Assembly (NCBI GenBank): GCA_009829735.1
Contig: CM020618.1
Location: 22,429,346-22,493,345 of the forward strand
Length of the DNA stretch: 64,000 bases
Origin: Pyropia yezoensis
Lineage: Eukaryota; Rhodophyta; Bangiophyceae; Bangiales; Bangiaceae
Direction: 5' to 3'
The translations under genes and the position numbers were made by a program. The notes under the pieces were generated by a model that had not been told where the DNA came from, searched no databases, and worked only from the letters and a program-made list of their open reading frames with translations. Shown in pieces: positions 10,943 to 20,820 of the stretch; the first letter of the stretch is position 1; every line of letters begins with the position of its first letter.

Positions 10943-11465
10943 ATCCGCGAGCGCAAACCCGCGTACACACATCACGATTCTACGCGCAGCCCAGGTCGTG
11001 GCATGTGCAGACAGCGCCGCGAAACAAATCCATGGAATGACTTCTTTCAACGTGGTCTTCATCTCTAGTAATATTTGCAATATTTTCCAATATTGTGGCG
11101 AGCACTCTGGTGTCCGAGGGACCAATCAGAACGCCGCATTCTCCTCAATTTCACGCGACTGAGTTCGGAGCTTCCGAACTGTGTCCCCATACACGCCTTG
11201 TATGGGAAAATCGAGTCGGAAACCCAACCTCGTTCCGAATTTTATCCGATCGAAGACGAATGTACTTACAATAATCTCCAGAGGCGACGACAGCCATCCT
11301 TTCCCCTTGATCCCGTTCCCAGACGTTGTCGGACGCAGTCGTGACGTTCCCACGTTGTCCAAAAGATCAACGTGGCACATAATATTCTTAGCTTTAATAA
11401 TATGGTCTGGGAAAGCCTGTCGTTGGACGCGTCCAAATGAAAACCCAGGCAGCACACCTTAAGTA
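10943..11465. other. Lower-GC island, no gene assigned
   Basis: Roughly 11040-11465 is visibly less GC-rich than its flanks (runs such as ATATTTGCAATATTTTCCAA). A 109-codon minus-strand frame spans 11126-11455, but I recognise nothing in it. The composition break suggests inserted DNA, source unknown. Confidence 0.35.
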
Positions 11466-11468
11466 GGT

Positions 11469-11818
11469 GTGGCCAGTGGTGGTGGCGGCGGGGGCGGCGG
11501 GGGCGGCGTGGGGGCGGGGGGGGGGGCGCTCGCGGCTGCCGGCACCCGCCCGCGACTGCTGCCGCTGCCGCTGCCGAAACGGCCGCACCTGGCGGCGGCG
11601 GGCGCTGTCGCGCGCCCCGCTTCCCCCGTCTCCCCCCCGTCCCCTACTCACGTGTCGAGTGCATGTACCCACATACGCTGCGTGTCTCCGCCGTTGAGAG
11701 GCTGGCCTGCCCCGCGTGGCGCCGGCGGCGCTGGGCGCCGTCGCCTTGGCGGTCGCGTCACACCCGCGCATGGCCCCCGTGCTGGTCGCGACGCGGCGGA
11801 CCGGCGACGGCGGCGGCA

Positions 11819-11852
<34 letters not shown>

Positions 11853-12610
11853 GGCGGCGGCGCGGCGGCGGCGGTGGCGGCGGCGGCGGCGGCAGTGCCG
11901 TCACCCCCTGGTCGACTGGGCCATGTGGGCGGCCGTGGCGGGCGGACGGAGCGGGCAGGGGGCGGCGGCTTTGGTGGCTGCAGCTGCCACGGTCACTGCC
12001 CTGTTGGGCACCCCGCAGCCCGGCAGGGCGGCTGCGCTGGCGGCTGCCGCCCCCCCCGGCGGCCGCCCTCCGCGCCGCCAACGGGGGGGGGGGTGCGGCG
12101 GGTACTGCAGGCGGTCGCCACCGCGCTGGTCAGCGGGGTGGTGGCGACCGCCCCGCCTGCCGGTGGCGGCAGCAACGTCGAAAGTGGCGGGTGTGACGTC
12201 ACCGGCGGCGGTGGTGGTGCGGGTGGTGGTGTGGATGGGCGTGGCGCACCGTGCTCCCGGCTGGTGGTCGACGCCGCCGCCGCCGCCGCCACGGGCCACG
12301 TGTGGGCGGCCGTCTCCACGTCGGTGTGGGCCAAGCCGGCCGCCACCGCCGCCGCCACTGCCGCCACTGACGCCGACGGTGGCGACGGCGCTGCCGAAGC
12401 GCCGCGCGCGCGGTGCTGGACTGGCTCACTGCTGTGCGGGTGACGCCCCTCCCCTGGCGCCTTCCCCGTCGCTTCCGCCGCCGCTGCCGCCCGCCGCTCC
12501 CTTGCGGGCGCGGCACTGGCGATGGTGGCTGGCGTGCCTGGCCTTCGGGCCGCCGATGCCGTCGCGCTGGTGCGGGCTGCGGCGGCGGCGGGTTGGGCAC
12601 CTGTCAGCCT
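11469..12610 (+). other. Coding-like region with inconsistent frames, product unknown
   Basis: Three stretches read like the Ala-rich proteins of this genome, but not in one frame. About 11716-12080 gives WAMWAAVAGG and ALVAAAATVTALLG in one frame. About 12090-12410 gives VLQAVATALVSGVVATAP and HVWAAVSTSVWAKPAAT in another. About 12445-12610 gives AALAMVAGVPGLRAADAVAL, ending at a TGA near 12610. No convincing GT-AG introns connect them, and G/C homopolymers lie at the junctions, so assembly errors or a decayed gene are both possible. No family is recognised. The open frames continuing to about 13200 do not look protein-like. Confidence 0.3.
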
Positions 12611-13309
12611 GTGTCCGCTGTGACCATCCGTCCCTACACCAGGGGTATGGTTAGGGGCCCAGGCAGCATGGCTGGACAGCTTCCCCCAAGGCTCCTTCTA
12701 GGGAGCTGCGCCGGCGGCCCGTCCATTGGCTGCGCCCGCCCCGCCTACCGGCACCCGCCGTTGGCCAGGCACCGTCCACGTGCCGGCAGGCGGTGTGCGA
12801 CAGGTGGTACGCTGTCGCTGCCCTACCCCCTGCTGCGCCCAGCCCTGCTGTTGTACCCCCTCCCCGCTGCTGCCGCGCGGCAGGCAGGGCCGTTCCGCGT
12901 CGGCGGCAGCCGACGGGAGGGACTGTACTGGACAGGGGGGCGCGGGCACGCCCCGCCTGCCGGCCGTCATCGGCCAAAGCGGTATGGCCCCGCGGTCCTT
13001 GCGCCTGAGCTGCCCCGCCTGCTTTTGGCGGCTGTCGACCGCGCGCCGTGCCCCCCGCGGGGGCCTCAGCCATACGGATGCCCGGTGTGGGGGGACACGC
13101 CCCGGTGCTGCGCCCTTGTGACGCACCCCCCTTTTCCTACTTCGTGCTCCTGCCTAAATAATGTTCTTCTCTCACCCTCGTGCCGCCCCCTAAGAACGCC
13201 CACCACGGCCACTGACCACCCCAGCCAGTCCCTCACCCCTACCCCCCCCCCCCCCCCCCCCGCCCTTCCGCCCCCCCGCCGCCGCCGCCGCCGCCGCCGC
13301 ACCGCCCCT

Positions 13310-14896
13310 TCATGTACCGTACGTGAGCACCTGGTCCACCGCCACCCCCGTTGCGGTGAACAGTTCCCCCCCCGGCCACCGCACCGCCACCAGCCGCACG
13401 TCCACGGGGGAGGCGCCCAGCCCAAAGTGCGCCACGTTGAGGAGGCTCGCACTAAACGTGGAGCCGCTCGTGCCGATGCGCCGCCGCTGCAGCCGCCCTG
13501 CCCCGTCGACAATCGTCACCGTCGCGCCCATGTTGCACGCGTTGGTCGACGGCGACCGCCCGACGCGGACGCCAAGGAAGTGGTTGGTCGCCGCCCCGCC
13601 GGTGCGGGCGTTGCGGTAGAGGGACCAGCTGCCGGCGAGGGCGGCAAAGGTGAAGTCCCCATTGGCGACAACCAGGTCCAGCGCCCCGTCGCCGGTCAAG
13701 TCGGCAGCAATGGCATTGTCCCCCCGCCCATTGTCGGGCGTCGTTGTCGCGCCGTGGGTGGTGCTGACCGTAAATGTGCCGTCGCCACCATTGTTCCACA
13801 GGATGTAGTCGGGCTCACGGGGCGCCTCGTGGCGCACCACAAAGATGTCCTCCCACCCGTCATTGTCGAGGTCCCCCACCGTCACGCCCTGATTGTCCCC
13901 CCCCTGCGGGATGCCCGACAGGACACTCACGTCTATGAACCGGCCGGCCCCATCGTTGCGGAGCAGCATGTCCGGCTGGTCACCCCGGGCAATGTACAGG
14001 TCCGTCCAGCCGTCGTTATCGTAGTCGAGCGCCGCAACCGCAAACGCGGGGGCCACCTTGCCCCTGCCAATGCGGTTTAACCACCGGGGTTCTTCCACAA
14101 AGCGCACCTCCCCGCCGCCAGCCGCGGTGTAGATGCGGAAAAAGGGAAACATAATGAGCTCAGGGAGGCCGTCACCATCCAGGTCTGTCACCAGCACCCG
14201 CTCCACCGGGAGGTCGCCCAGGCCCGCCGCGTCCGCCACAGGGGTGTGCCTGCCGCCCACGCCGTTTGCAAAGGCCAGCTGCAGGTTGCCGCCGTCCAAG
14301 ACGGGATCCCCTCCTAGGGTGGTACCCTTAAAGTTGATGACAAGCACGTCTGGAGTGCCGTCGCCGTTGACGTCTGTAAAGCGGGGCGCCCGCCCCCGTC
14401 GTCGTGGCGAGCGCAGGCCAGCAGGGGTAGTCACATTTAAAAACGACCCCCCACGCAGGGACAGCAGCTCCACTGCGGCGGGGAGTTCCCCGTTGGCACC
14501 CCCCCGGGTGAGTAGGACCTCTGGGAGGCCGTCGAGATCGGCGTCACCAACCGCAAGGCCGTGGACGTCTTCAAGAGAGGGGAGCAAGTTCGGGCCGCGG
14601 GTAAACGAGCCGGTGCCGTCATTGGTGTAGTACCACACGAGCTGCGAGTCGTGGTTGGGAAGGATAAGGTCGTACGGGCCGAGGCTATTGGCCAGCGGCG
14701 CCACCACGGGACCCCCGTACGACAGCTGCCGTGTCGTCGGTATGCCTGAAGCGGCGGTAGCGTCAAAAAAGGTGGTGTCTGCCGCCGCCGAGTGGGGGGC
14801 GGTCACCGTCACGACCGCCGCCGCTGCTACCACCATGGCCACCACGGCCGCCACGGGCCGGGGGACCATGGCGGGAGGCCAACCACTGCGCCTCAT
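13310..14896 (-). CDS. Secreted FG-GAP/VCBS repeat protein with C-terminal UnbV/ASPIC domain
   Basis: A 528-residue protein predicted to be secreted or anchored. From the ATG at 14896 it has a basic start (MRRSGWPP), a hydrophobic core (PVAAVVAMVVAAAAVVTVTA) and a likely cleavage near HSAAA; the ATG at 14869 or the one at 15085 could also be used. At least six calcium-loop-like repeats follow (DADLDGLPEV, DVNGDGTPDV, DLDGDGLPEL, DYDNDGWTDL, DLDNDGWEDI, DLTGDGALDL), typical of FG-GAP/VCBS beta-propellers. The last ~75 residues match the UnbV/ASPIC pattern (GATVTIVDG, LLNVAHFGLG, VRWPGGEL), as in bacterial proteins and animal CRTAC1. The function is unknown; calcium-dependent extracellular binding is the usual guess. 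It has no intron. Bacterial origin by transfer is possible but unproven. Confidence 0.87.
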   Translation of the reverse strand: MRRSGWPPAMVPRPVAAVVAMVVAAAAVVTVTAPHSAAADTTFFDATAASGIPTTRQLSYGGPVVAPLANSLGPYDLILPNHDSQLVWYYTNDGTGSFTRGPNLLPSLEDVHGLAVGDADLDGLPEVLLTRGGANGELPAAVELLSLRGGSFLNVTTPAGLRSPRRRGRAPRFTDVNGDGTPDVLVINFKGTTLGGDPVLDGGNLQLAFANGVGGRHTPVADAAGLGDLPVERVLVTDLDGDGLPELIMFPFFRIYTAAGGGEVRFVEEPRWLNRIGRGKVAPAFAVAALDYDNDGWTDLYIARGDQPDMLLRNDGAGRFIDVSVLSGIPQGGDNQGVTVGDLDNDGWEDIFVVRHEAPREPDYILWNNGGDGTFTVSTTHGATTTPDNGRGDNAIAADLTGDGALDLVVANGDFTFAALAGSWSLYRNARTGGAATNHFLGVRVGRSPSTNACNMGATVTIVDGAGRLQRRRIGTSGSTFSASLLNVAHFGLGASPVDVRLVAVRWPGGELFTATGVAVDQVLTYGT

Positions 14897-14932
14897 GCCG
14901 ACAGCCGCACTTGCTTCCCACCGTGTGGGCTT

Positions 14933-14941
14933 GGGGGGGGG
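14933..14941 (-). promoter_or_regulatory. C tract upstream of the FG-GAP gene
   Basis: Nine consecutive C on the sense strand, starting 37 nt upstream of the preferred ATG at 14896. It resembles the longer runs ahead of other genes in this window. The role is inferred. Confidence 0.25.
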
Positions 14942-14944
14942 AGG

Positions 14945-15382
14945 GTGGATGGAAATCATGAATGAGGGGGAAGTACATGGAGGAGTCGGACGGGATGGGA
15001 CAGATGGGCGACGGCAGGGACTGCTGCCAACGGGGTAGTCGAGACAGCACGCTGCGGCGACGGGGCGTGCTCGGGACTGCTGCATCAGCGGACGCGACTT
15101 TTACCTGCTGATGGGCGCAGGCAGCGTCCAATGGCCGTCGGAACGTCGACGCGCGCCTCAGTTGTTGTGTCGAGCGCCACGGGCGGCGGTTCTGGGGATG
15201 GAGTTGCAAGTGAAGCTCTGCCACGGCCCAGCGACCACACTTACTCTCCAGGTGCCCGGAGTCACTGGGACCCCTGACCAGATCGGTGCCAGTCGGTTAC
15301 CAGACGCACGCGAGACAGCATCTCGTCGGCCGAGCGGATCCAGTGGGACGCTTCGTGTCGCCTCTCGAGATAGCTGCCTGTG
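14945..15382. other. Upstream region of the FG-GAP gene, nothing else seen
   Basis: Mixed-composition DNA between the C tract and the left end of the DNA transposon remnant. The frame of the FG-GAP gene stays open to an in-frame ATG at 15085, so part of this may be leader or an alternative N-terminus. Confidence 0.35.
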
Positions 15383-15478
15383 CAGTGGTGCTAAAACCGG
15401 GATCCACCACAAGCCTGTTTCTAGCCGGAAAAGCTTGTGCGCGGATTGTAAAGTGGCCCCCTGAACCCCCCTCCACAC

Positions 15479-15967
15479 CAGGGATGGCAAAAAGGAAACT
15501 TTTATCTCGGCTTTAATTAATTTATAGTATACTTAAACATTTCGATTTCACTATATGAACTATTCATCACATGACCGTACTTAAACAAATCTTGACGACA
15601 TATGTCTGGCATTGAATACCAACTATCGCTGCCGCAACAAACGCTTTTGTCTTCGGCGCGGCTCCTGGCCACGCTTACCGTCGCTATCCGGGATGCACAA
15701 GGCGGTTTTGCATAAGTGCCGTCCCCATCGACGAGGTGACTTGCACGCGTCCAAGCTGAGCTCGCTGAATGACCCGGGTTCCCCCTTTCAAATCCCGGCG
15801 GTGTCCGCCACCCTGATGGTAGAATTGTTCAGATGTGACATCAATTACTCACTCAAGTATTCCATAGATTAATCAAAGGGCCGTTCCTGCTATTTGATTA
15901 ATCTGTAAATTAATAATAAATTAATGAATTTTAGTATAATGTATACAATTTATTGCTGCCACACCTA
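15479..15967. mobile_element. hAT-type MITE, copy 1, inserted in another transposon
   Basis: The 489 bp run from CAGGGATGGCAAAAA to TTGCTGCCACACCTA, giving short terminal inverted repeats of the hAT kind. The flanks CTCCACAC (15471-15478) and CTCGACAC (15968-15975) match at 7 of 8 bases. The intact opposite arm of the host transposon shows the empty site with a single CTCCACAC, which fixes both borders. The interior is AT-rich towards the ends. It is homologous to 44889-45468, sharing AACGCTTTTGTCTTCGGCGC among other stretches. Confidence 0.85.
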
Positions 15968-16349
15968 CTCGACACCCCCATACAGGCCTTTTTTCTTCTT
16001 CTATGTTTTTCAAGGCTTGTGCAATTCCCCTCAAGGTCCATTCGATATAGCCAGTCACTTGGAAAATGATTTCTCTCTCGGCCGCATCCCATGGGCTGCA
16101 GCTCTTACTTGGTCAGAATGATCCCCATCGCGCTCCGGGCCAGAGATAAAAAAATCAGGACCCAAGACCATGTTTTTGCGCCTGTGTGCACGCCCGAAGC
16201 GCTCTGCGGGGTTCTCTGGGCCCTCCGGTGCGATCCGGACGCGCCGGGTCCGAACGCCGATTGACATCATACTGGCCAACATTCGCTTTTGGCCGAACAG
16301 GGGTTACATGATGACCGATTCCACATCCGATCAGGAGTTGGAGCAGTGA

Positions 16350-16547
16350 CTACCGTATCAATTCCATAATCCCGCCGCGCATGGCCACCGGGTTAGCGAT
16401 GGATTTGGCATTGCCCGCGGCGCGCTCCCCCTCAAAGAACCGACGGACGTTGTCCAGGAGGGTGGCCGTCTCCTTTGTCAAATGGTAGAAGGCGCGGCGC
16501 CGACGTGACGGGCCACCACCAGCGGCAATCTGTCCCGCAGACGACAT
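16350..16547 (-). pseudogene. Transposase N-terminal fragment, 65 codons
   Basis: The frame from the ATG at 16547 gives a basic start and then LTKETATLLDNVRRFFEGER and NAKSIANPVA. This resembles the helix-turn-helix beginning of Tc1/IS630-like transposases, which usually continues with an arginine and a second helix. Here it ends after GGIMELIR. It lies within the terminal-repeat element at 15383-17415 and is probably a leftover of that element's gene. The family call is tentative. Confidence 0.4.
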
Positions 16548-17415
16548 GGTGGTGGGCGCAGCTTGCGGGGGCAGAGGGAATAGGGGGGGGGGAGGTGGTA
16601 GTGTACAGTTCGCGGTGCAACCGCCGTGCAAGAGCGCCAGTCGACGATGGGCGAAGCGCAGAGGGTTGTCTGCAGACACGACAGCGCTTCACAATAACAT
16701 TTCTCAGTCCACAATTTTTTTTCGTGTCATTGTGCTTTTAGGTGGCCCCCGTAGCCGATTTTCTGTCGGATCTGGTGGAGAAGAACAACAAGCCGTGCGT
16801 TATTCTCTGTCTCAACAGAGAAGCAAGATAACGTGAAACGATAATAGAACCTACTCTGCCGTGACCCCTAGGCGACTAACGCACGGCGAGCCGTACAAGT
16901 GCAACTAAAAAGTCGGAAGAACGGACGAGTTGCTGATATATGCGACTGGTATGCGCGGCGGTCCTGCCTATGAACGGAGTGTTTTATTTTTGAGCGTACG
17001 GAACCATGGCCAAAAAGACAGATAAAAAGTGCTTAATGATGCCCATGAGCACTGTACTCGAGAAAAAAGGAACCTGGCGGCTCCCGTGATGCACTGTGAT
17101 ATGCGGGGGGTATGAAGTTGGGTCTCCTCAGGTGACTAGCTATATGCAATGGACCTTTAGACGTCGCCCCCACACAATTATGATGGTATGACAAGACGTG
17201 CAGCGACGGTGCGTACCAGAATATGTAAGAAAAATTGTGTTCGTACGTCTTCCAGGACCATTCAACAACACACTTGTCGAGCCTCAAGGAAGAAAACAAG
17301 AAAAAAACGGCCTGTATGGGGGTGTGGAGGGGGGTTCAGGGGCCACTTGACAAGCCGCGCACAAGCTTTTCCGGCGAGAGACAGGCTCGTGGTGGATCCG
17401 GTGTTAGCACAACTG

Positions 17416-17889
17416 CGCTATGTCATGCCTCTCGCTCCAGCCCGGCCAGAGCAGCTCGCTCGTCTACTTCTGGGGACACACATGTGGCAAGACGAGTTTT
17501 TTTTTCTTACTAGGGATGCTTTTGATTCTTGATTGGCGCTTCACAGACTGTATGAAAATTTCAAAATGTTCGACTGTTCTTAGTTCGCCAAGGTGCGAGG
17601 TAGTGGAGAGGGCGAATTAGGACTGTATTTGGGCCCCGTCGCCGGTGGGCGGCGGTACATTGGAACGGGATCAGCCCGGACCGGTGCATCGCTGGGGATC
17701 TCACTCGCGCTGCCCTGTCTTACTCGGGCGGTCTGGGTGAAGCAGTCCGCATTGGGCGCCTTGGGGCGCCCTGGCCGCGTGTCTGGCTCGGCCGGTTTTC
17801 TCTTACTGGCTCCACGCTGGGCCCGTCTTGCTTCTTCTCCCACCTCCTCTCTGCTAATCTCCACTCCCTATCTCCTTCCTTTGCTCCCT
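17416..17889. other. No supported gene; likely upstream region of the ORF at 17943
   Basis: Open frames occur on both strands without recognisable content. The last ~70 bases are C/T-rich and lead into the C tract ahead of the ORF at 17943. Confidence 0.35.
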
Positions 17890-17905
17890 CCCCCCCCCCC
17901 CCCCC
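17890..17905 (+). promoter_or_regulatory. 16-nt C tract upstream of the ORF at 17943
   Basis: An unbroken run of 16 C ending 38 nt before the ATG, inside a pyrimidine-rich leader. Position and strand match the runs ahead of the SNARE and of the secreted repeat protein. Confidence 0.3.
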
Positions 17906-17942
17906 TCTTATTTCCCTTCCTTCTCGCCTTCTGTTGGCCGTC

Positions 17943-18239
17943 ATGTCGTCGTCTGAATCGGAGTACACTCCTCCCATCCCTGGTGACGTGCCCTCGGTAT
18001 CCCGGAAGCTGTTTCCGGCACCCGACGCTTTATTGAACGAGAAGATCATCCATGCGGCTGAAAAGCATGGCAACGGTGTACTTCTCGCGCGGAATGAGTC
18101 CAGGCGGGCGGACCTGCTTCGTGCTGAGACCACTCGTCTTCAGAGTCTCTACGCGGAAACCACGGCCCCAGGTGAGCAAATCCGGCGCCTGCTGACGCGC
18201 GCGGCATTGGCAACGCTCCGAGTACCAGTCCCGGATTGA
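17943..18239 (+). CDS. Short unknown ORF, cut by an LTR
   Basis: A 98-residue frame starting MSSSESEYTPPIPGD, followed by a charged, probably helical region (LLNEKIIHAAEKHGNGV, ESRRADLLRAETTRLQSLYA). I do not recognise it; a retroelement gag-like or host coiled-coil protein would both fit. Its stop codon TGA consists of the first bases of the LTR at 18237, so the natural 3' part is probably lost or lies beyond the LTR. A C-rich leader precedes the ATG. Coding status is plausible, not shown. Confidence 0.4.
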   Translation: MSSSESEYTPPIPGDVPSVSRKLFPAPDALLNEKIIHAAEKHGNGVLLARNESRRADLLRAETTRLQSLYAETTAPGEQIRRLLTRAALATLRVPVPD

Positions 18240-19218
18240 GCTCTTCCTGGCGGGCGCTACTGGCCGGTGGGCGCCAGCGACGTCGACGACCGTCGTACTT
18301 CGCACGTCCCGTCGTTGGCTTTCTTACCGGCGTCCCTCCCCCCTGCTGCGGCGGCCGCGGCTGCGGCCGCCTGTGAGGAACCACCCACACTTGGGCAGCC
18401 CTCAACGTACTCGCAATGTTGTCAGCCACCCGTGCCAGCCTATAGGGTGACAGAATGCGGGGAAGAGGGTGGAGGTGGTGACGGTGGTGGGTCTGGGCAA
18501 GAGGACGGCGCGACGTCGGTGGTGATCGAGGGGGGTTCAAAGGGTGAAGGTCGTCTTTGGTCTGTGTCTGTGGTTGCCCGTCCGGTCTTCCCCGGTGGCG
18601 CCGACACACACGCACTATATACTAGCGTCGGGGCACCCGAGGTGCCCCAAAGCATGCGTTTCCCCGTCGCGCCGCAGGTAGGCGCAAAACGGCCCAGAAA
18701 CAAAGCATGGCTCTCATAAAAAGCATGGGGGGGCGTGCGCACTAAAGGAGGGCAGCCCCAGTTTGCCCCAAACGAAGGGGTCCGGCGTGCGGCGCATAGT
18801 GCGCCGCCCCAGCCGGCCCCAGACGCCAGTAGGTTCGAAGGTCCGAGAAGCGTGTAAGCACCATTCGATCGAGTCGACCGAATCAGCCAGCCGGCTAGCC
18901 AGTCACATCGCTGCAATGCTGCGGCGAGGACACTCTAACGGACTTGCCTGCTGTGGCAGATGTGGCTCGTCATGGGTGCTGACGGTGGCGCCTTTCGACA
19001 GGCCATGATGGGCTGTCGATGGCTGCTGTCGTGCGGCCGGCAGACACCGAGAGACAGCGGCTGACTCATCTTGAGTCTGGAAGGTACACCGCGTCATGCC
19101 CCACAATACAAGGAGTTGATCCATGTTGCCAGGAGTTGGTTCGGCGGGCTCTGTAAGGAGCGGTCCCAGATATTATCCCTTCGGTATTAGGCATGGGATT
19201 AGGGGGGAAGTCCTTACA
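18237..19218 (-). repeat. ~980 bp LTR, copy B, inverted relative to copy A
   Basis: Bounded by TGAGCTCTTCC on the left and TCCTTACA on the right. The reverse complement matches 9960-10942 along its length. No 5 bp target duplication and no internal element region are evident, so it may be a solo LTR or one end of a lost element. It interrupts the ORF at 17943. Confidence 0.65.
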
Positions 19219-20490
19219 TCGCCGTATCCATGTCAGCTGCGCTCCCTCTACGCCCGTCTCGCGATGCAGACGACGATTCAGCACCTCTCTCACCTGCTGC
19301 TGTAGAGCCTCCTGATGTGGACAGCGACTTTACGGAGGCAGGCGTTGCCGCAATCAATTGCAACTTGGAACCTCTCCGTGCCCCACATCCACACATGTTC
19401 GGTGCTTTGTCTGACGTCGACTGCCTATGGGAGTCGGACGCAAAGATGTACCTCCGTCGTTTACGCACGGAACTACCTTGTATTTCCACGCAACGCGCGC
19501 GTAACGTCCGTGCCAATGTCGCAACGGGCGGTGCGCCCTATGGTGGTCCGCACGGCCTGCCTGGTCGATTCCCTGCAAGACGGGCCTGTTACTCAAGTCC
19601 CTCATCATCGCGAGTCGGTGGTCAAGCCTCGGCCCATCCAAGGGCACGTTCTGCTTACGGTGTCCATATTGGTTGCCGTGCGTACACGGACTCGGCGGGC
19701 CTTGACCCCGTTTCCCCCCTTGCCGCCCGTCTGGCATTACGGCGGCGACGTTGGCGGTGGCCGATGCGGGCCGAAGGCTCTTCTCGAGGGTCCACGTGGG
19801 CCGGTAGTGGTGGTCGCTGGAGTCCGTCCGGCCCTGGTCTTGGTGGCATGCCTTGAGGTTGCTCTTTGGACGGGTGGCCATGGCCCTGAGGCGGGCGGTG
19901 TGGGCCCATGGCCGGGTGGTCCTGGCCTCGGCGGCGGAGGCAGTGGCGGCGGTGGTCGCGCAACTCATCCTGCGCCGATATCTCCCGCCCCAGGCATCGG
20001 TCGCCACCTTGTCCTGCCCTCTGTCCTGGTTCCCGCCTCGGGAGGTCCAGAGGGTTTCTCCACCCACCAGCGCCGAGCATGGGTGTGGCTGCACACGTGC
20101 AGCCCCCCTCCTTCCCTGCCATGTTGGCGCGCTCCTTCTGGCCCTAACGGGCCTGGTGGCTGAGACTGCCTAGCAGGTTCCGCAGAAGAACCTTGCACGC
20201 GTGGAAGTGGGACTATGACGGCGTACATCGTCAAGTCTTAGACCGCGGACTCCCGTTGTGTGCAAGCCGGCGCGACTATGCTGGATCAGTATCTCGGTGG
20301 CCTGTTCGGTCGCAACGCCGGTCTCTCCCATGAGCAGCAGGTAGTAGCCAAGGACACCGCTGGCTCCTCGACCGCTGTACTAACCAACCCTGCGATGACG
20401 GAAATTGCTGCTGCACTGACGCGCCTGCTTGGCCACGTCCTTCCCCCTCAACACCGACCCAAATGCCAACCATCACGCTGATGGCTGCGG
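19219..20490 (+). other. Fragmentary coding-like DNA between an LTR and a copia element
   Basis: A plus-strand frame from the ATG at 19230 reads DADDDSAPLSPAAVEPPD and DCLWESDAKMYLRRLRTELP before becoming low-complexity. A shorter one from the ATG at 20277 to 20481 reads MLDQYLGGLFGRNAGLS and ends just before the copia LTR. No domain is recognised. These may be pieces of one older element or gene split by the two insertions. Strand and limits are uncertain. Confidence 0.3.
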
Positions 20491-20805
20491 TGTTGGCATG
20501 TCAGGTGGCGGCCGCAATCCCATCACGTGTCAGCCGCATTTCTGGGGTAAGACGGGCTCTGAGTGTCATGGCCTGATAGTGTTGACACGGCCCGATGGTG
20601 TAAGGGATTGAGTTTTATTGAGTTGTATTGTGTTGTTCCACTTGCGCGTGGGGCGGTGCCCGCGGGAGCATCCCTGGCCGGGCACTGCAGGTAGGCGCGA
20701 CCAACACGGCGGAGTGGGAACAGGGGGGCACCTCGACAGTACAAGACGGCGGGTAGCGAGCGCCGAGTGGACCCCAAGGGATAAAGTGCGCGTGTTTGCT
20801 CAACA
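20491..20805 (+). repeat. 5' LTR of the copia element
   Basis: Starts TGTTGGCATG and ends CTCAACA, 315 bp, directly followed by the primer-binding site. The first ~100 bp match the repeat at 25039; the remainder does not. Confidence 0.75.
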
Positions 20806-20820
20806 GGTTATTGGCCCAGG
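20806..20820 (+). other. Primer-binding site, internal initiator-tRNA type
   Basis: GGTTATTGGCCCAGG follows the 5' LTR directly. It is one base from GGTTATGGGCCCAG, the complement of the anticodon stem-loop of initiator tRNA-Met, which Drosophila copia and Ty5 use as a half-tRNA primer. The usual 3'-end site TGGTATCAGAGC is not seen. Confidence 0.65.

Larger units (their letters stand above)
15383..17415. mobile_element. DNA transposon remnant with long imperfect terminal inverted repeats
   Basis: The left end begins CAGTGGTGCTAAAACCGG. The right end, read on the other strand, begins CAGTTGTGCTAACACCGG. Inverted homology continues inwards (GATCCACCAC, CCGGAAAAGCTTGTGCGCGG, GAACCCCCCTCCACAC, CCATACAGGCC, AAGGTCCATT, ATATAGC). 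The left arm is split by a MITE at 15479-15967; the right arm carries about 110 extra bases not found in the left. The start CAGTGGTG is hAT-like, but no clear 8 bp duplication flanks the outer ends. Inside is a short minus-strand transposase-like frame. The element looks non-autonomous. Confidence 0.65.

Noticed and set aside
12413-14080. 555-codon plus-strand frame overlapping the FG-GAP gene
   Set aside because: It is antisense to well-supported calcium-loop repeats and is Arg/Pro/His-rich.
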